A stretch of DNA of 64,000 nt, taken from contig CM055103.1 of NCBI GenBank assembly GCA_029204225.1, positions 279,882-343,881 of the forward strand, given 5' to 3'. Both the position numbers and the translations under genes were made by a program. Below, piece by piece: positions 24,744 to 35,976 of this stretch; the stretch's first letter is position 1, and each line of letters starts with the position of its first letter. This DNA is from Diphasiastrum complanatum. Its lineage: Eukaryota > Streptophyta > Lycopodiopsida > Lycopodiales > Lycopodiaceae. The notes under the pieces are model-generated. The model searched no databases. It was not told the DNA's origin and saw only the letters and a list, made by a program, of their open reading frames with translations.

Positions 24744-25550
24744 CTACATCTGTAATAGCACATTTTGAAACTCTTCTAATTCGCCCACCTCCCCATGGGC
24801 ACGATCTGCGTGAGCAGCCGCTGAGCGGTCTTCTGCGTTTCCCTTGATGTTCACTTTCCCATCCTGTAGGATCTCGATCTGTTCGTACACAGTTGCGGCA
24901 TTTCCCGAGGGGGCGTTGAAGGTGAGCTTATTGCCAGCGTGAATAGTGATGGTCACCCACGCACCGGTGGTGATGGCATCCTCTGAGCGGAGGATGAATT
25001 GCTTGAAACCGCAAGTCTTCTCGTTGTTAAGGAGGGCCTTCGAGAGGGACCCCGCAGCCACTGCAGCACCCGCAGCTGCGAGCGGAGATGCCGCACAGCC
25101 AGCGACTGGAGGGAGGCCACATGCGGCCACCCCCGCTATGGCGGCTGCCGCGGCACTGAGCGCGGCCGGGCCAGCGCCCTCAAGGATGTCAATTGCACAG
25201 CGGAAGTTGTTGGGATCGGTCTGGTAGATGGCCTTGGTGTCGCTGAAAACCCATGTGACATACCACCAATCTCTGCCTGTGGTCAGAAAGCCGGTAGTAT
25301 AATCTACAAGCTGATTGCCATTGCCATCATCTGTCTGCCCTTGCTGAAGGCCCTTGCCGAAGACGAGCTGGTTCTTGTAGTCGTCGCTGTACTTGTGGCT
25401 CACGTATATGCTGCCAGGTTGAATATTCCTTCCGCTGTTGTTCGTGATGCGCACTCGGGCCTTGCGGTGATCCTTGGCGCGAGAGCTGGCCACAAGGGAA
25501 AGGCAGATGACGGAGAGCAGGAGGAAATTAGCCTTGAGGAGACTCCTCAT
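24744..25550 (-). CDS. Secreted PUD1/2-domain-like protein
   Basis: Intact 268-codon intronless gene. Residues 1-25 (MRSLLKANFLLLSVICLSLV then ASSRA) form a signal peptide, so the protein should enter the secretory pathway. Residues ~32-125 carry RVRITNNSGRNI, VSHKYSDDYKNQ, LVDYTTGFLTTGRDWWYVTW and a YQTDPNNFR motif, resembling the 'up-regulated in daf-2' (PUD1/2) beta-sandwich domain found mainly in fungal proteins. Residues ~125-170 are an Ala/Gly-rich hydrophobic segment; the second half resumes with CGFKQFILRSEDAITTGAWVTITI. The tail is Ala/His/Glu-rich. Molecular function is unknown. The gene is richer in G+C than its surroundings and has its own TATA box. Domain naming is from memory of the family. 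Fungal origin by transfer is an inference. Confidence 0.7.
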   Translation of the reverse strand: MRSLLKANFLLLSVICLSLVASSRAKDHRKARVRITNNSGRNIQPGSIYVSHKYSDDYKNQLVFGKGLQQGQTDDGNGNQLVDYTTGFLTTGRDWWYVTWVFSDTKAIYQTDPNNFRCAIDILEGAGPAALSAAAAAIAGVAACGLPPVAGCAASPLAAAGAAVAAGSLSKALLNNEKTCGFKQFILRSEDAITTGAWVTITIHAGNKLTFNAPSGNAATVYEQIEILQDGKVNIKGNAEDRSAAAHADRAHGEVGELEEFQNVLLQM

Positions 25551-25668
25551 GATGGATCGATTGAAAGGACTGTCACGTTAGCGCGAGTGAGATGTTGAAG
25601 AAGAAATTGAGGAACAACGCAGGCAAAAAAGAGTTCGAATGAAGATGGAGAATGTGGTTCAAGAACTG

Positions 25669-25678
25669 CAATTTATAG
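25669..25678 (-). promoter_or_regulatory. TATA box of the secreted-protein gene
   Basis: The minus strand reads CACTATAAATTGCAG about 125 bp before the ATG at 25550. The leader between them is CT-rich and AUG-free, as in many plant 5' UTRs. Confidence 0.6.
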
Positions 25679-25845
25679 TGAGCTCTAGCGGCCTCTAGCC
25701 TGTGGTGTAATAAGTTGACTGTGGCGCGTGCTTTGCATGGATGGGCCTCATTTTTTATGACTCACGACTCACGACTCGTCACGAGCATCATGTTGTGCGA
25801 ACTTTCCACGATTCTTTTCAGATCCACAATGGATTATCAGACTGC

Positions 25846-26015
25846 TCATGATTATAATCTCTTTTTGAAACCATGCACAGTGCGAGAATGCCGAATACCC
25901 ACGTGACACAAGTATAAAATATATACATATATGAATGCCAAAATTGACTTCGGAGAGTGTGTGCAGTGGTGCACTGTGCACTTAGACAGATAACGAAAAA
26001 CAACAATAAATGCAT
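25846..26015. repeat. ~170-bp dispersed direct repeat, copy 1
   Basis: Begins ATGATTATAATCTCTTTTTG and ends ACAACAATAAATGC. A near-identical copy lies at 27047-27235. It includes CCCACGTGACAC followed by GTATAAAATATATACATATATG. Confidence 0.85.
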
Positions 26016-26499
26016 AGAAATCCGCCACTGTCAGGACAATGATGGTTTGAACGTTTGAGCTTTGAACTTTAAAATAAGCTTAATTAGAGTAGATTCATAC
26101 TACTCGGATTAAGAACAGGTCGGTTGCATAAATAATCTCTTAAACCTCGGGCGTTAAAACATAATAAAAGGTCACGTCAGCTTACGGGTACTAGAGCAGC
26201 AGTAGAGCTGGTCGAAGCTGGATTGATGTAATAATGCAATGTGTAGTGCATAATACATATTTTATAATGTGTTTGTTGACTTTAGCTACCAAAAAGGATG
26301 ACTGCTAGTTAATCTACGTAACACCAACAAACTCAAAAAAAAAAACAACAGAGACTTAATGACCATACACAGCAAGTTTTCGTGGGCTGTTTATATATCT
26401 AGAGAAATTAGATGTCAAGAAGGAGAAGCTATGGATTGACAGCCTTGAGAGTTGGATTGCTGATGTCAAGAAACACAAGTGTGTTTTGTTTGACACCGT

Positions 26500-27035
26500 C
26501 AGAGTGTTTGTGTGTGTATGTTGCTGCACAAAGATTCTAAATACTACTGCAGTCTGCAGTAACCATCAGTAACCATTGTGTGACACTGTGAGTAGTGAAT
26601 CGTGTGTGTATGTGGCCGCACATAGATTCTAAATAGTACTGCAGTCTGCAGTAACCATTGTGTGACACTGTGAGTAGAGTAGTGAATCGTGATCATTCGT
26701 GATGGAGGTTCGAACCTCGAGGGATTCAATGACATGGATAAGAGGGTATTGAATTCTTGTTAAGTTGTTCTCCAGAGTCCATAATCTAGAGACTCTACAC
26801 TGTACAACATTATTTTGAAGGAATCCCTGAATAAATTTGTTGTGAGTCGTGGGTCGTGACCAGGCAAGTAAACTACAGATAATACTAATAGTACTGTCGT
26901 GATCCTGAATTTGTTGTGAGTCGTGGGTCACTGGGTCAGTAAACTGCAGGTAATAGTACTGTCGTGATCGTGAATTTATTGTGAGTCGTGGGTCGTGACC
27001 AGGCAAGTAAATTACAGGTAATAGTACTGTCGTGA
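26500..27035. repeat. Two adjacent tandem repeat blocks
   Basis: About 26525-26700: two ~100-bp units with TACTGCAGTCTGCAGTAACC and TGTGACACTGTGAGTAG. About 26830-27035: three ~75-bp units with AATTTGTTGTGAGTCGTGGG and TAATAGTACTGTCGTGA. These lie in the upstream flank of the secreted-protein gene. Confidence 0.8.
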
Positions 27036-27046
27036 GCTTATGTCAT

Positions 27047-27235
27047 GCATGATTATAATCTCTTTTTGAAACCATGCACAGTGCGAGAATGCCGAATACC
27101 CACGTGACACACGTATAAAATATATACATATATGAATGCCAAAATTGACTTCGGAGAGGTGTGTGACGTGTCAGTGTGCAGTGGTGCATTGTGCACTTAG
27201 ACTTAGACAGATAACGAAAAACAACAATAAATGCT
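27047..27235. repeat. ~170-bp dispersed direct repeat, copy 2
   Basis: Same sequence as 25846-26015 with an extra GTGACGTGTC-type insertion after CGGAGAGGTG. The two copies bracket the tandem repeat blocks. Confidence 0.85.
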
Positions 27236-28910
27236 TAGAAATCAGTGATCAGGAAACCTCTTTGGAGTTATACTAAATTTTCCTATACACATGTTCATGT
27301 ATCAGTTTTTTTAAATTAACATCGGTGGAATCCTAGAATTTTTGAAACGTAGCCTCGTGAATCCTACAATAATTAAAAAATTGTCTAAAAAATTATAATA
27401 AAACAAATTATCTAAGGTTTAAAACTGTGAAAATTTTTAGCTTGCCGTCTAATTTCCTGCACGAATTTGTAGTTGTCCTCCACCCAAAAATAAGACAAAC
27501 AATAAAACCTTAGCAATAAATTTACAACTTACACTAGCATGATCAATTCAACTACAATTATGTTATTGTAACCATGGCAACAAAATTTTGATGCAAAAAA
27601 AAAAGTTAAACAATGCCTTGAAAGGATCAAAATGAGATATAACAACATCAAATTGCACAGTAGCAAATACATTAAAGGTCTCCAACAAAGACATCCAAAC
27701 TTTAATCGTCCATCATTTTCATTATCTCAAGAGATGGTGCCATGCCAATGATGAAATACATTAAAAAAAAGCGATATCTGTAAATTCATAACAAGGTGAG
27801 GCTTGCAGTCATGCTAGAATCCTTCAATAGCTCATAAAAAAAGTATATCATAAACTAAAGCCCTACTTAATGGAGTTCTCGAAGATAGTATAATCAACTG
27901 AAGCTGGTATTAAAAAACACCATTTTAACTTATAAGCTAGACTCCAAAACCAGAAAGGATTTTTCCTTGTCTCTTTAAACCATAGACAACATCCATAGCA
28001 GGTAAGACTCTTCCAGCCAGCATGCTCCGTGCACAACATTGCATCATTGATAACATTCTAGAAGAGGATTTTCTTCAGCACGCCTCTTGTTTCCTTATAA
28101 ATAAGGTCATTGATATGCTTCACAAATGTACCCATACTATATGGTGCAACTGCAATCTTAACTTCATAGCTGATTTTGTGACATGCCTCAGAAACCTATC
28201 AAAATTATGAATGGACAATAGGTCAAAACATCTCCAAAATTATTTTTAGAAATATTTGCTATCATAACACATGCAATAAACGTCAACCACTACAATCATG
28301 CAAACATTTCTTTAAAAATATCAACAAAGCTTTGCAAAAGACTTATGCGAACACAAAAAAATGCAATTAAAAACTAATTGTATTCAAGATTCAAAGTGAT
28401 TTCAACAAATATTTCATGCAGGAAGCATTTAATTTGATTCATTTTTGTTCATTTATTGATGAACTATATTTTCATGTGAAGAATAGGCACAGTCAACAAA
28501 CTGGGTCTTACCAAAACCAAAGATGTGCAATTCGTTAAGGATATCGAAACCTTACTACAAGAACACCAATTATGCATCAACACGAGAACACATGCTTAAG
28601 GACAAAAACAAAAGCCACCAATAGACATAACACTTTCTGTAAGATTGCTGCATTTAAATTTCTAAAGCTTACAAAAAAATCTCACAAAAGCCTGAAAACT
28701 TACCAAAATAGTACATCGTCGGCTGAAATGGTGCTTTGAATCATTGTATGAACATGCAAAATTCTATCTGTATTGGACATATTTTTGTCACATCAACTCT
28801 ACATCGACTTAATACATTCTCGTCACATAAAAGGCACATTAGCTTATACCCACATTTCAGCATTAAAACATCAACATACAATGTATAATCAACTCTAAAA
28901 CATCTAGCTA
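27236..28910. other. No gene recognised
   Basis: 1.7 kb of AT-rich DNA with no open frame I can support; the 62-codon frame at 28022-28210 has no recognisable motif. Confidence 0.4.
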
Positions 28911-30800
28911 GCTACAAGAAAAGGAGGTTTAAATGATGACTTTTCTGAAAGCCGTCATTTCAGTAGTCTTAAATGACGGCCATAAACAATTCTAAGTTTT
29001 ACCCCATCATTTGTGCCAAAATTGACAATAGTAAAGTGAAATACTATATGCTATGTATAATAACATGAATGATGAGCTCAAAAAATAGTCGTATATGATG
29101 GTGAAAATGACGGCCAGCAAAAATCATCATTTTCTTCAAGTTTATATGATGGCTTTTTAAAAAACCATCCTTTATACCAATAATGAATTCATTCAAATTT
29201 TATAGCATGGATTATGGATAGTTTAGTGGATAAAAGTAGATATAGTGATCTAATCTATTATGATGCAGGCCTAAACAATAGTATAGCACCCTTGAGTTGG
29301 TATAACATATATGTGATATCTAGACTTAAATATCAGTTCATGCATAAAATGGCATGAATGACAGCCTAGAAAACCGTCATTTATGCTGTTTATAGGACTG
29401 GTTTATAGGATAGCTTTTCAAAGTCATCCTTTATGCCAAAAATGACATTTTTTAAGTCTCATGCCAGATAATTAAATTAGTTAGATGGATATGATAGTAT
29501 AACACCCTTAAGTTGATATAAGTGTGTCATATTTTTTTTGATATATGTAGATTATATGTATTTTAATGTATAAGTATCGAATCCGATGGTATTGAACACA
29601 TCGTATAATATGCCATGTACAACGTCATAAATAGCTAAATTTACACATACATGAATAAGTTAGACGGCCTAGAAAATCGTCGTTTATTCTGGTTTATATG
29701 ACAACTTTTCAAAAGTTGTTATTTATGCCAAAAATGACATTTTTTGTGTTTATGGCTTAAATGTTTAGATAAGTGAGCAAATAAAGGTAGCTACATGGAT
29801 ATAATGGTATAGCACCCTTGAGTTGGTATAAGATATATGTGATCTCTAGATTTAAATATCAGTTCATGCATAAAATGGCATTAATGACAACCTAGATCAA
29901 CCGTCATTTATGTTGGTTTATAGGACAACATTTTTTTAGTCTCATGCCAGATAAAACTAGTTAGATGGATCTGATAGTATTACACCCTTAAGCTGATTTA
30001 AGTGTGTCGACATATATTTATTGATACACATCGAATATATGTATTCCAATGTGTTAGTAGTGAACCAAACAATATTGAACATGTCGATAGATACAATATT
30101 CCATGTATAACATAAGAAGCTAAATTTACACATAGAAGAATACGATAGATATATGTGAGATCTAGACTTTAATCATCATTAATTATGCAAGAAATGGCAT
30201 AAATGATGGCCTAGAAGACTATCGTTTATTCTGTTTATATGACAGCTTTTCAAGAGCCATCATTTTTTTTTAATGTAAAAAATGGTATATTCTTTTAGTT
30301 TTGTGGATTAAATGTGAAGATAAGGAGGTGGACAAAATTAGTTGAATTAAGATCACAATATAGCAGCCTTAAGTTGATATAAGTGTGTGTCATATACTTT
30401 TTGAGACATATTGACATGAATGGATGGATTACTACATAATATAATAAATATATGTGATATCTACACTTAAATATCAATTCTTGCAAAAAAAAAAAAATGG
30501 CATAAATGACGGCCTAGAAAACCGTCATATATTCTAGTTTATATGACAACATTTTAGAAGCCGTCATTGATGCCAAAAATGACATTTTTTGGGGTTTATG
30601 GCTTAAATGTTTAGAAAAGTGGGCAGATAAACGTCGTTAGATGGATATAATAGCATAACATCCATGAGTTGGTATATGATATATGTGATATCTAGACTTA
30701 AATATCAATTCATGCATTAAATGGCATAAATGACAGCCTACAAAACCGTCATTTATGCTGGTTTATAGCATAGCTTTTCAAAAGCCATCCTTTATGCCAA
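28911..30800. mobile_element. CACTA-like terminus with subterminal repeat array
   Basis: CTACAAGAAAAGGAGG at 28915 matches the common plant CACTA end (CACTACAAGAAAA) except for its first bases. It is followed by repeated pairs of the form AATGACGGCCTAGAAAACCGTCATTTATGC...AAAAGCCATCATTTATGCC near 29109, 29370, 29663, 29886, 30207, 30506 and 30730. Each pair can fold as a hairpin. Longer units (ATATATGTGATATCTAGACTTAAATATCA) also recur every 225-320 bp. No transposase frame was found, so it may be a non-autonomous or truncated element. Confidence 0.5.
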
Positions 30801-30829
30801 AAACTAAAGAACTAAGGAAACGAACATCC

Positions 30830-31600
30830 ATCTCATTACTTCGAGATAGATTACCTGAGGTTGAAGCTTGTTTTCTGACGCGATCACGTGCAAGGTGACT
30901 CGCCATTGCACTTGAAGCACATGTTTTTCTTACGAGCTTCAGCTTTATCAATGCCACCTTGATGGGTTTTAAAGTTTTTCTTGGTTTTCTTAGGATTGTT
31001 GGAATTGGGATGTGTTTCACTGACAACTTCCCTATCCTTCCTCTTAAATTACAAAACTTCAAAACTTGTTTTATGCACAAAGATGCACCATTCTCTTCCT
31101 ACATTGCCATTTTCATGAAACTAAGAGATAGAAAGGTGTAACTAATGAAGTTTGGATGAAAACTTCACTTTTCAAATCTGATTTTTAGATTTACAGGTCT
31201 GAAATATAGAACTTCAAAATGAAAATTAGAACTTCAAACACTTCATTTATGCAAGAAAAAACACTACTTTTGATCAAAACACATAGCTAGAATCAATCTT
31301 TTTGCAAAAAAAAGTTTGTGTATGTAGAGGAAGACTTCCTCTAACCATCCCACAAATCTGTTTTCAAAAATTTAAAAAACCCAAAGCCTAGTTTAAAACT
31401 TCTCTAACATGATAAAAAATCAGCCTCTAAACAATTTTATAAACATCATTACTCTCTTCCAAAGAGAACTAGATTCATTGGGTACTTCAACTACAAGCTT
31501 CCTACAACTAGAAAAGCCAATAATCTTTTCCAAAAAAAAATTTAGTTGGTGATCTTAATAGAACTTGAAGAAGGTTAGAAAGGTTACCATCCTTTGGCCA
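30830..31600 (-). pseudogene. Retrotransposon gag fragment with zinc knuckle
   Basis: Minus-strand frames encode a basic stretch (FKRKDREVVSETHPNSNNPKKTKKNFKTHQGG reading) then KNMCFKCNG, and after a frameshift SHLARDRVRKQ, i.e. a broken CX2C..H..R/C zinc knuckle. It lies downstream of a primer site at 31601-31612, so it fits a minus-strand LTR element. The rest of the body is not recognisable. Confidence 0.45.
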
Positions 31601-31612
31601 GTTCTGATACCA
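31601..31612 (-). other. Primer-binding site
   Basis: The minus strand reads TGGTATCAGAAC, a one-base variant of the initiator-Met-tRNA primer site, identical to the one at 59811-59822. Confidence 0.65.
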
Positions 31613-32650
31613 CTTTTACAAGTAGACGTGAGGAAGTCCTCCAAATCCAAGGTAGAGCCTCCAAATGTCCTCCAAGCAACCTACAAGCTCCAAGATGCTC
31701 CCCAACTCCAAGCTTGGATGCCTCCCCTGCAAGTAAGGATCTGCAAGCCTCCAAGGATCTCTCCCCCACCTGTGTCCTTACTCCTAAACACAAAGATAGA
31801 TAACAAGCTAGCCTCAAGTATTCACCACCCATCCAAACTCCAAACAAGACCTATCTAGCACCCCCTTGCTAGCCATAAACAAATCACAAGCATACTACAA
31901 CAGACTATAGCATACTCAAGATCCAAACCCTACTTATGTCCCAAACCATAAGCAAGATCCAAACCCTAAGCATACTACACACAAGAAAGTACTCTATGCA
32001 CTAATAGCAACACTAGAGCATAAGCAAAGCAAGCAAGAGAGATCTCTCCCCCCCCCACGCCCGCTAGGTGCCCTACTACCCTCATATAGATGTCCCATGG
32101 TCCCTTCTAGTGCACTATGGAGTTCCATGCCCATCCAATGAGAGAGAGAGAAGCCTAGGGGAGTTAAATAATCTCCAAGAACCTCCATAGGCTTATGGAA
32201 GGTCAAGAGACTCCTTCCATAACCTATGACTCTTTGAATGCCTTTCTTGTGGGAGTTGGGAACTCAATGGACACTTTAGAAGGGCGCCCTCCTACTAGGT
32301 CCCATTGCCCAACTTGGGCATGTATACTTTGGTCCTAGATCATTAAAGTGATCTTGTTCAAGGTTGAGGCCCAAGGTTTAGAAAAATAGTCATGCAATGA
32401 CTTTCTAACACCTCTCTAGGTTCCATACCTCCATCCAAGGCATAGACACCTAATGCCCTTAACCAAGGACACTAGTACCTTAATCTAAGACACCTATCCT
32501 TAATCCAAAGGGTATCCCTTATCCAAGAGTCACGTGACTCCACACCTCCGACCAAGGTATAGTCACTTGCTTGCCCTTATCCAAAGGCACATATCCTTAA
32601 TCCTAAGGGTAACCCTTATCCAAGGGTAACTTGCCATTTAGCCCCCAACA
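31613..32650 (-). repeat. Probable LTR next to the primer site
   Basis: On the minus strand it would begin TGTTGGGGGCTAAATGGC at 32650 and end near 31613. The inner half repeats CTCCAAG-type words (31630-31780) and the outer half repeats ATCCAAGGGT/CCCTTATCC words (32440-32640). The 3' terminus is not a clean CA, so boundaries are approximate. Confidence 0.4.
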
Positions 32651-32702
32651 CTAAATGGACCAATAGGGGTCTGAAGTACTGCTAGTTCATAAGTATTTAA
32701 CA

Positions 32703-32965
32703 TTTGAGGTGCATAATCTTGGTCATTTGCATTACATTTTAGGAATAGAAGTGATTAGATCTTCTCAATCTACTTTCATTTGTCAAGAGAAGTATGCTAA
32801 TTCTATTCTAAAGAGATTTCATATGGTAGATGCAAAGTCTTGTGATACACCTATGCGTGAGAGATTTCAACAAGTTCAATCATAGTCTAGTAAATTGTCA
32901 ATTGAGGCCAAAACTCATTTTAGACTTAGAGATAAATTTTTTGAAGTTATATTAGTTTAAAATAC
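32703..32965 (+). pseudogene. Copia reverse transcriptase C-terminal fragment
   Basis: The plus strand reads FEVHNLGHLHYILGIEVIRSSQSTFICQEKYANSILKRFHMVDAKSCDTPM, the Copia segment between the YVDD palm and RNase H. It begins and ends abruptly; a stop follows near 32883. Confidence 0.7.
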
Positions 32966-33179
32966 ATTCAATAAACACTTTTTGAAAGTGTGAGAAAGTT
33001 GGTAGTCAAGTTTGAGAGAGATTCAAATTTGAACTTTGGGTACATTGAATCTAGTCCCAAAATAGTAGGGTTTTTCATATTGGAGGGAAAGCCAAGCGGC
33101 AAAGTAGGGTTTGGACCGGTTATATATTGTTGTAACTCATGGAGAAAGGGGTATCTTCTCTCTTCTATCTCTCATTTCA
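32966..33179. other. No gene recognised
   Basis: Short AT-rich sequence following the Copia fragment. Confidence 0.3.
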
Positions 33180-33308
33180 TCATTATACATGGTTCTCTTT
33201 GGGTTCTACTACTCATTGGTGCACTCGGATGATGTTATCTTGCATCATTATACATGGTTCTCTTTGGGTTTTACTACTCATTGGTGCACTCGCATGATGT
33301 TATCTTGC
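33180..33308. repeat. 64-bp tandem duplication
   Basis: TCATTATACATGGTTCTCTT...GCACTCGGATGATGTTATCTTGCA is repeated twice in direct tandem with two or three differences. Confidence 0.9.
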
Positions 33309-33339
33309 AACTTAGCAAATTCTTTGAAGGTGAAAGAAT

Positions 33340-33785
33340 ATAAAAAACACCATCAAGTCTTGTTTTTCTATTAGTAGAAAGAAAAATAGGAATTGAACCA
33401 ATACCTTCAATCACACACTCACCACCATTGGCCATGTGAATTTATTTCTTGGCTCCATCATAAGTGACCAAAGAAGTAAAGAACTCCTTGTGACTAGCCA
33501 TGTGTGAACTAGCTCCACTATCAATCCACCATGAATCTTTGTCACCTTCACTTGATATTGGACTTGAAGAACACATCAAAAGAGAATCACAACCATCTAG
33601 ATTCTCATCTTTAGTAGTAAAGTTTATTTGCTTGCTACTTTCATCTCTTTGCTTCTTCAAACATTCATTAGAAAAATGCCCTTTGATTCCACAATAAAAG
33701 CATTTTAACATAGACTTATCTTTATGTTTGCCAAAAGAGGAAGTCTCACCTTGATCTTGCCCTTTAGACTGTCAAAAGATTGAAA
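33340..33785 (-). pseudogene. Copia gag zinc knuckle and protease fragment
   Basis: The minus strand encodes KGQDQGETSSFGKHKDKSMLKCFYCGIKGHFSNECLKK in sequence, then WWIDSGASSHMASHKEFF, the retropepsin active site. It is cut at about 33786 by or next to the LTR that starts at 33797, and at the other end by unrelated DNA. It parallels the zinc knuckle and protease of the plus-strand element at 36740-37000. Confidence 0.75.
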
Positions 33786-33796
33786 AATCTATCTAA

Positions 33797-34382
33797 TGTT
33801 GTGAGTATGGGTCCTAAAAATGCCAAAGATGAATTGAGCTCTTTTGGCTTAGTATAGACCCATCTTAGAGTAAATTATTCAAGGTAGGTAGAGGTAGAAA
33901 CTCGAGCTACCATAAAAATTGCCATTTGTACTTTATATGCCACATTTAATGCATGAAAAGACTATGTGGCACAATTAGACATAGTGAGGTGGCTTGGATA
34001 AGTCTAGATAGCTTGAGAGGTGGATCCACAACTCCAATTCAACTCAAAGTAAGAGAAGAGTCCATGGATCTATATATATGTGATGTACTCTCATTGAGAA
34101 AATGATGAAATTTGTGTGTAATGCAAATTTGGAGACAAGCTCTTTGTGCCCTCTCTCTCTCCACGAGTTTTGTACTTGCTATTTTCTCTCTCTAGCCGAG
34201 TAGAGGCATTTATGATGCTTTGTCTTATGTTTTGTTGACAGATCTTGCTTGTAACACAATAATATTGCTTGTATGATCAACTTTCCTATTGACAACCAAT
34301 GCTAGTCTGATCTTTATGGTGTTATTGTACTTAGGAGATCAAAAATACATGTGTAGGGCATCCCACACGTGTGAATTCAGCA
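33797..34382 (+). repeat. 5' LTR of plus-strand Copia
   Basis: Begins TGTTGTGAGTATGGG and ends GAATTCAGCA, directly before the primer site. It contains TATATATATGTGATG near 34070 and a palindromic CACACGTGTG near its end. The 5' border is set by similarity to the LTR at 43145. Confidence 0.65.
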
Positions 34383-34395
34383 TGGTATCAGAGCC
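34383..34395 (+). other. Primer-binding site
   Basis: TGGTATCAGAGCC, complementary to initiator Met tRNA, directly after the LTR. Confidence 0.85.
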
Positions 34396-34730
34396 TACCT
34401 AAGTTTTACAAGCAAATCTAATCAAAAAGTTTGCAGATATGATCAGATTTCAACCTAGGAATTGTCTAGATTCTACCTTCTAGCTAGTTTGCAGTTTTCT
34501 TGTGATTCTAAGCTATAAACCACATTGAATGGGCCAGATCAGGTACTGTACGGAATTTCAGGTGCTGGCACGTGTGAAATCCGCCCATTTTTAGATTGGT
34601 GGTTCTCTCTCACCTCAGATCCAGATTTCAAGCAAATTAACCTACTAGAAAGCTAGACATGTGCAGAATCTGATGCAATTTCAATCATGACAGTTGGATA
34701 AGCCAATCAAAAGTTATAAGCTTTTGAAGA

Positions 34731-35562
34731 TGTGAAAAATACAAAAATAAGCTTGGTAGAGGCCAAAAATCTTGTATATAGATGAACACACATGTGTGGA
34801 GCCTGTTCCCACATGTGAAACTAGTGTACTTGTCATGTACCATAATCATATATGTTGTACATATGATTTAATTCAAGTTCTAGTGGCTAAAATGGCCAAA
34901 AACTAGTTTTCTAGATATATGACACATGGCATCAATCTATTGATTGCATGAGCCAAATATTTTGGTTAGGTGTCACATCCCATGTGTAGAAGACAGCTCA
35001 CACGCGTGGAATAAGCTGAAGTAGGCAAATTTTGACTTCTAGAAGATTTTCAAGTAGATCTCCATATAGAAGGAAAATGGACCAAAAATGCTCAAAATAG
35101 AAGGTTTTGTCCAAGTGTCAATTTTGCATGATGAATTATCATATGACAAAACACCTTCACACATGTGGGATCAGAGGGATGATCAGTACCATGAGCTCCT
35201 ACTTATTGTATATATAGGGCCACATTTGGCCATAATCAGTGTGAGACACCAATCTTGGTTTTGGAAGCAATTTTGAGTGATTCTATTCATTTGTCTCTAC
35301 TTGTTTTGATTGTTTTGAGGTGCTATCAATGTGTACTTGATTTTTAGGTTGGAGTCCATACTCAGACAATGTTTCACATGTGTGAAACCAGAAAGTACAC
35401 CTACCTTCAATTAATGATTGTTCTTGTTAGGATTTTGTGTCTAGAATTGATCTAGATTGATCTTAATCTGAAGTAGATTGATAGATCAAGTAATCTGACA
35501 ACCAATCCCTCTTGAGAATCAGATTGGGATCCACTCTTGGTCCTTTTTGTACTTTTTGCACA
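34731..35562 (+). repeat. Solo LTR (832 bp) with 5-bp target duplication
   Basis: Termini TGTGAAAAATAC and GTACTTTTTGCACA are imperfect inverted repeats. It is flanked by GAAGA at 34726-34730 and 35563-35567. The related Copia leader at 44120-44175 lacks the insertion and shows the empty site (CTTTTGAAGAGGG). The same LTR family is present at 45947-46772 on the other strand. The 62-codon frame at 35088-35276 is conserved in both copies but is probably only LTR sequence. Confidence 0.9.
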
Positions 35563-35976
35563 GAAGAGTCGTAGGTAGGGCGCCTAGACTTGTGGCAAAT
35601 CGTGTGTTCATGTCATTTATTGCTTGAATGATCACAAAAATTATCCAGAAGCTACATAATCTCATCTATATGTGATTTAGACAGAACTTATAGGTTCTAG
35701 GCAAATTGTTTCATACAAATAGATTGTATTTGAGTCAATTTGACATTCTTGGAATATTTCACACGTGTGAAATTCAGAGAACCATAACTTTTGCCATACT
35801 TCATCTCTTTTGATGATTCAAATCTTGTTTTAGAGAGATTGTCAAGCTAGTGAGATCTATCTCACATATTTTTGCTAAGTCTTATATAGGATTTGGTTTT
35901 GTACCCTTGATAGGTTCCTATAGTGAGAAGATAAGCAATTCTTTCATCCATCTTTTTTTATTCCCATCATTATTCA

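Noticed and set aside
35088-35276. 62-codon conserved protein, also at 46233-46421
   Set aside because: Both copies lie at the same place in two members of one LTR family; conservation reflects the LTR, and the frame has no known domain.
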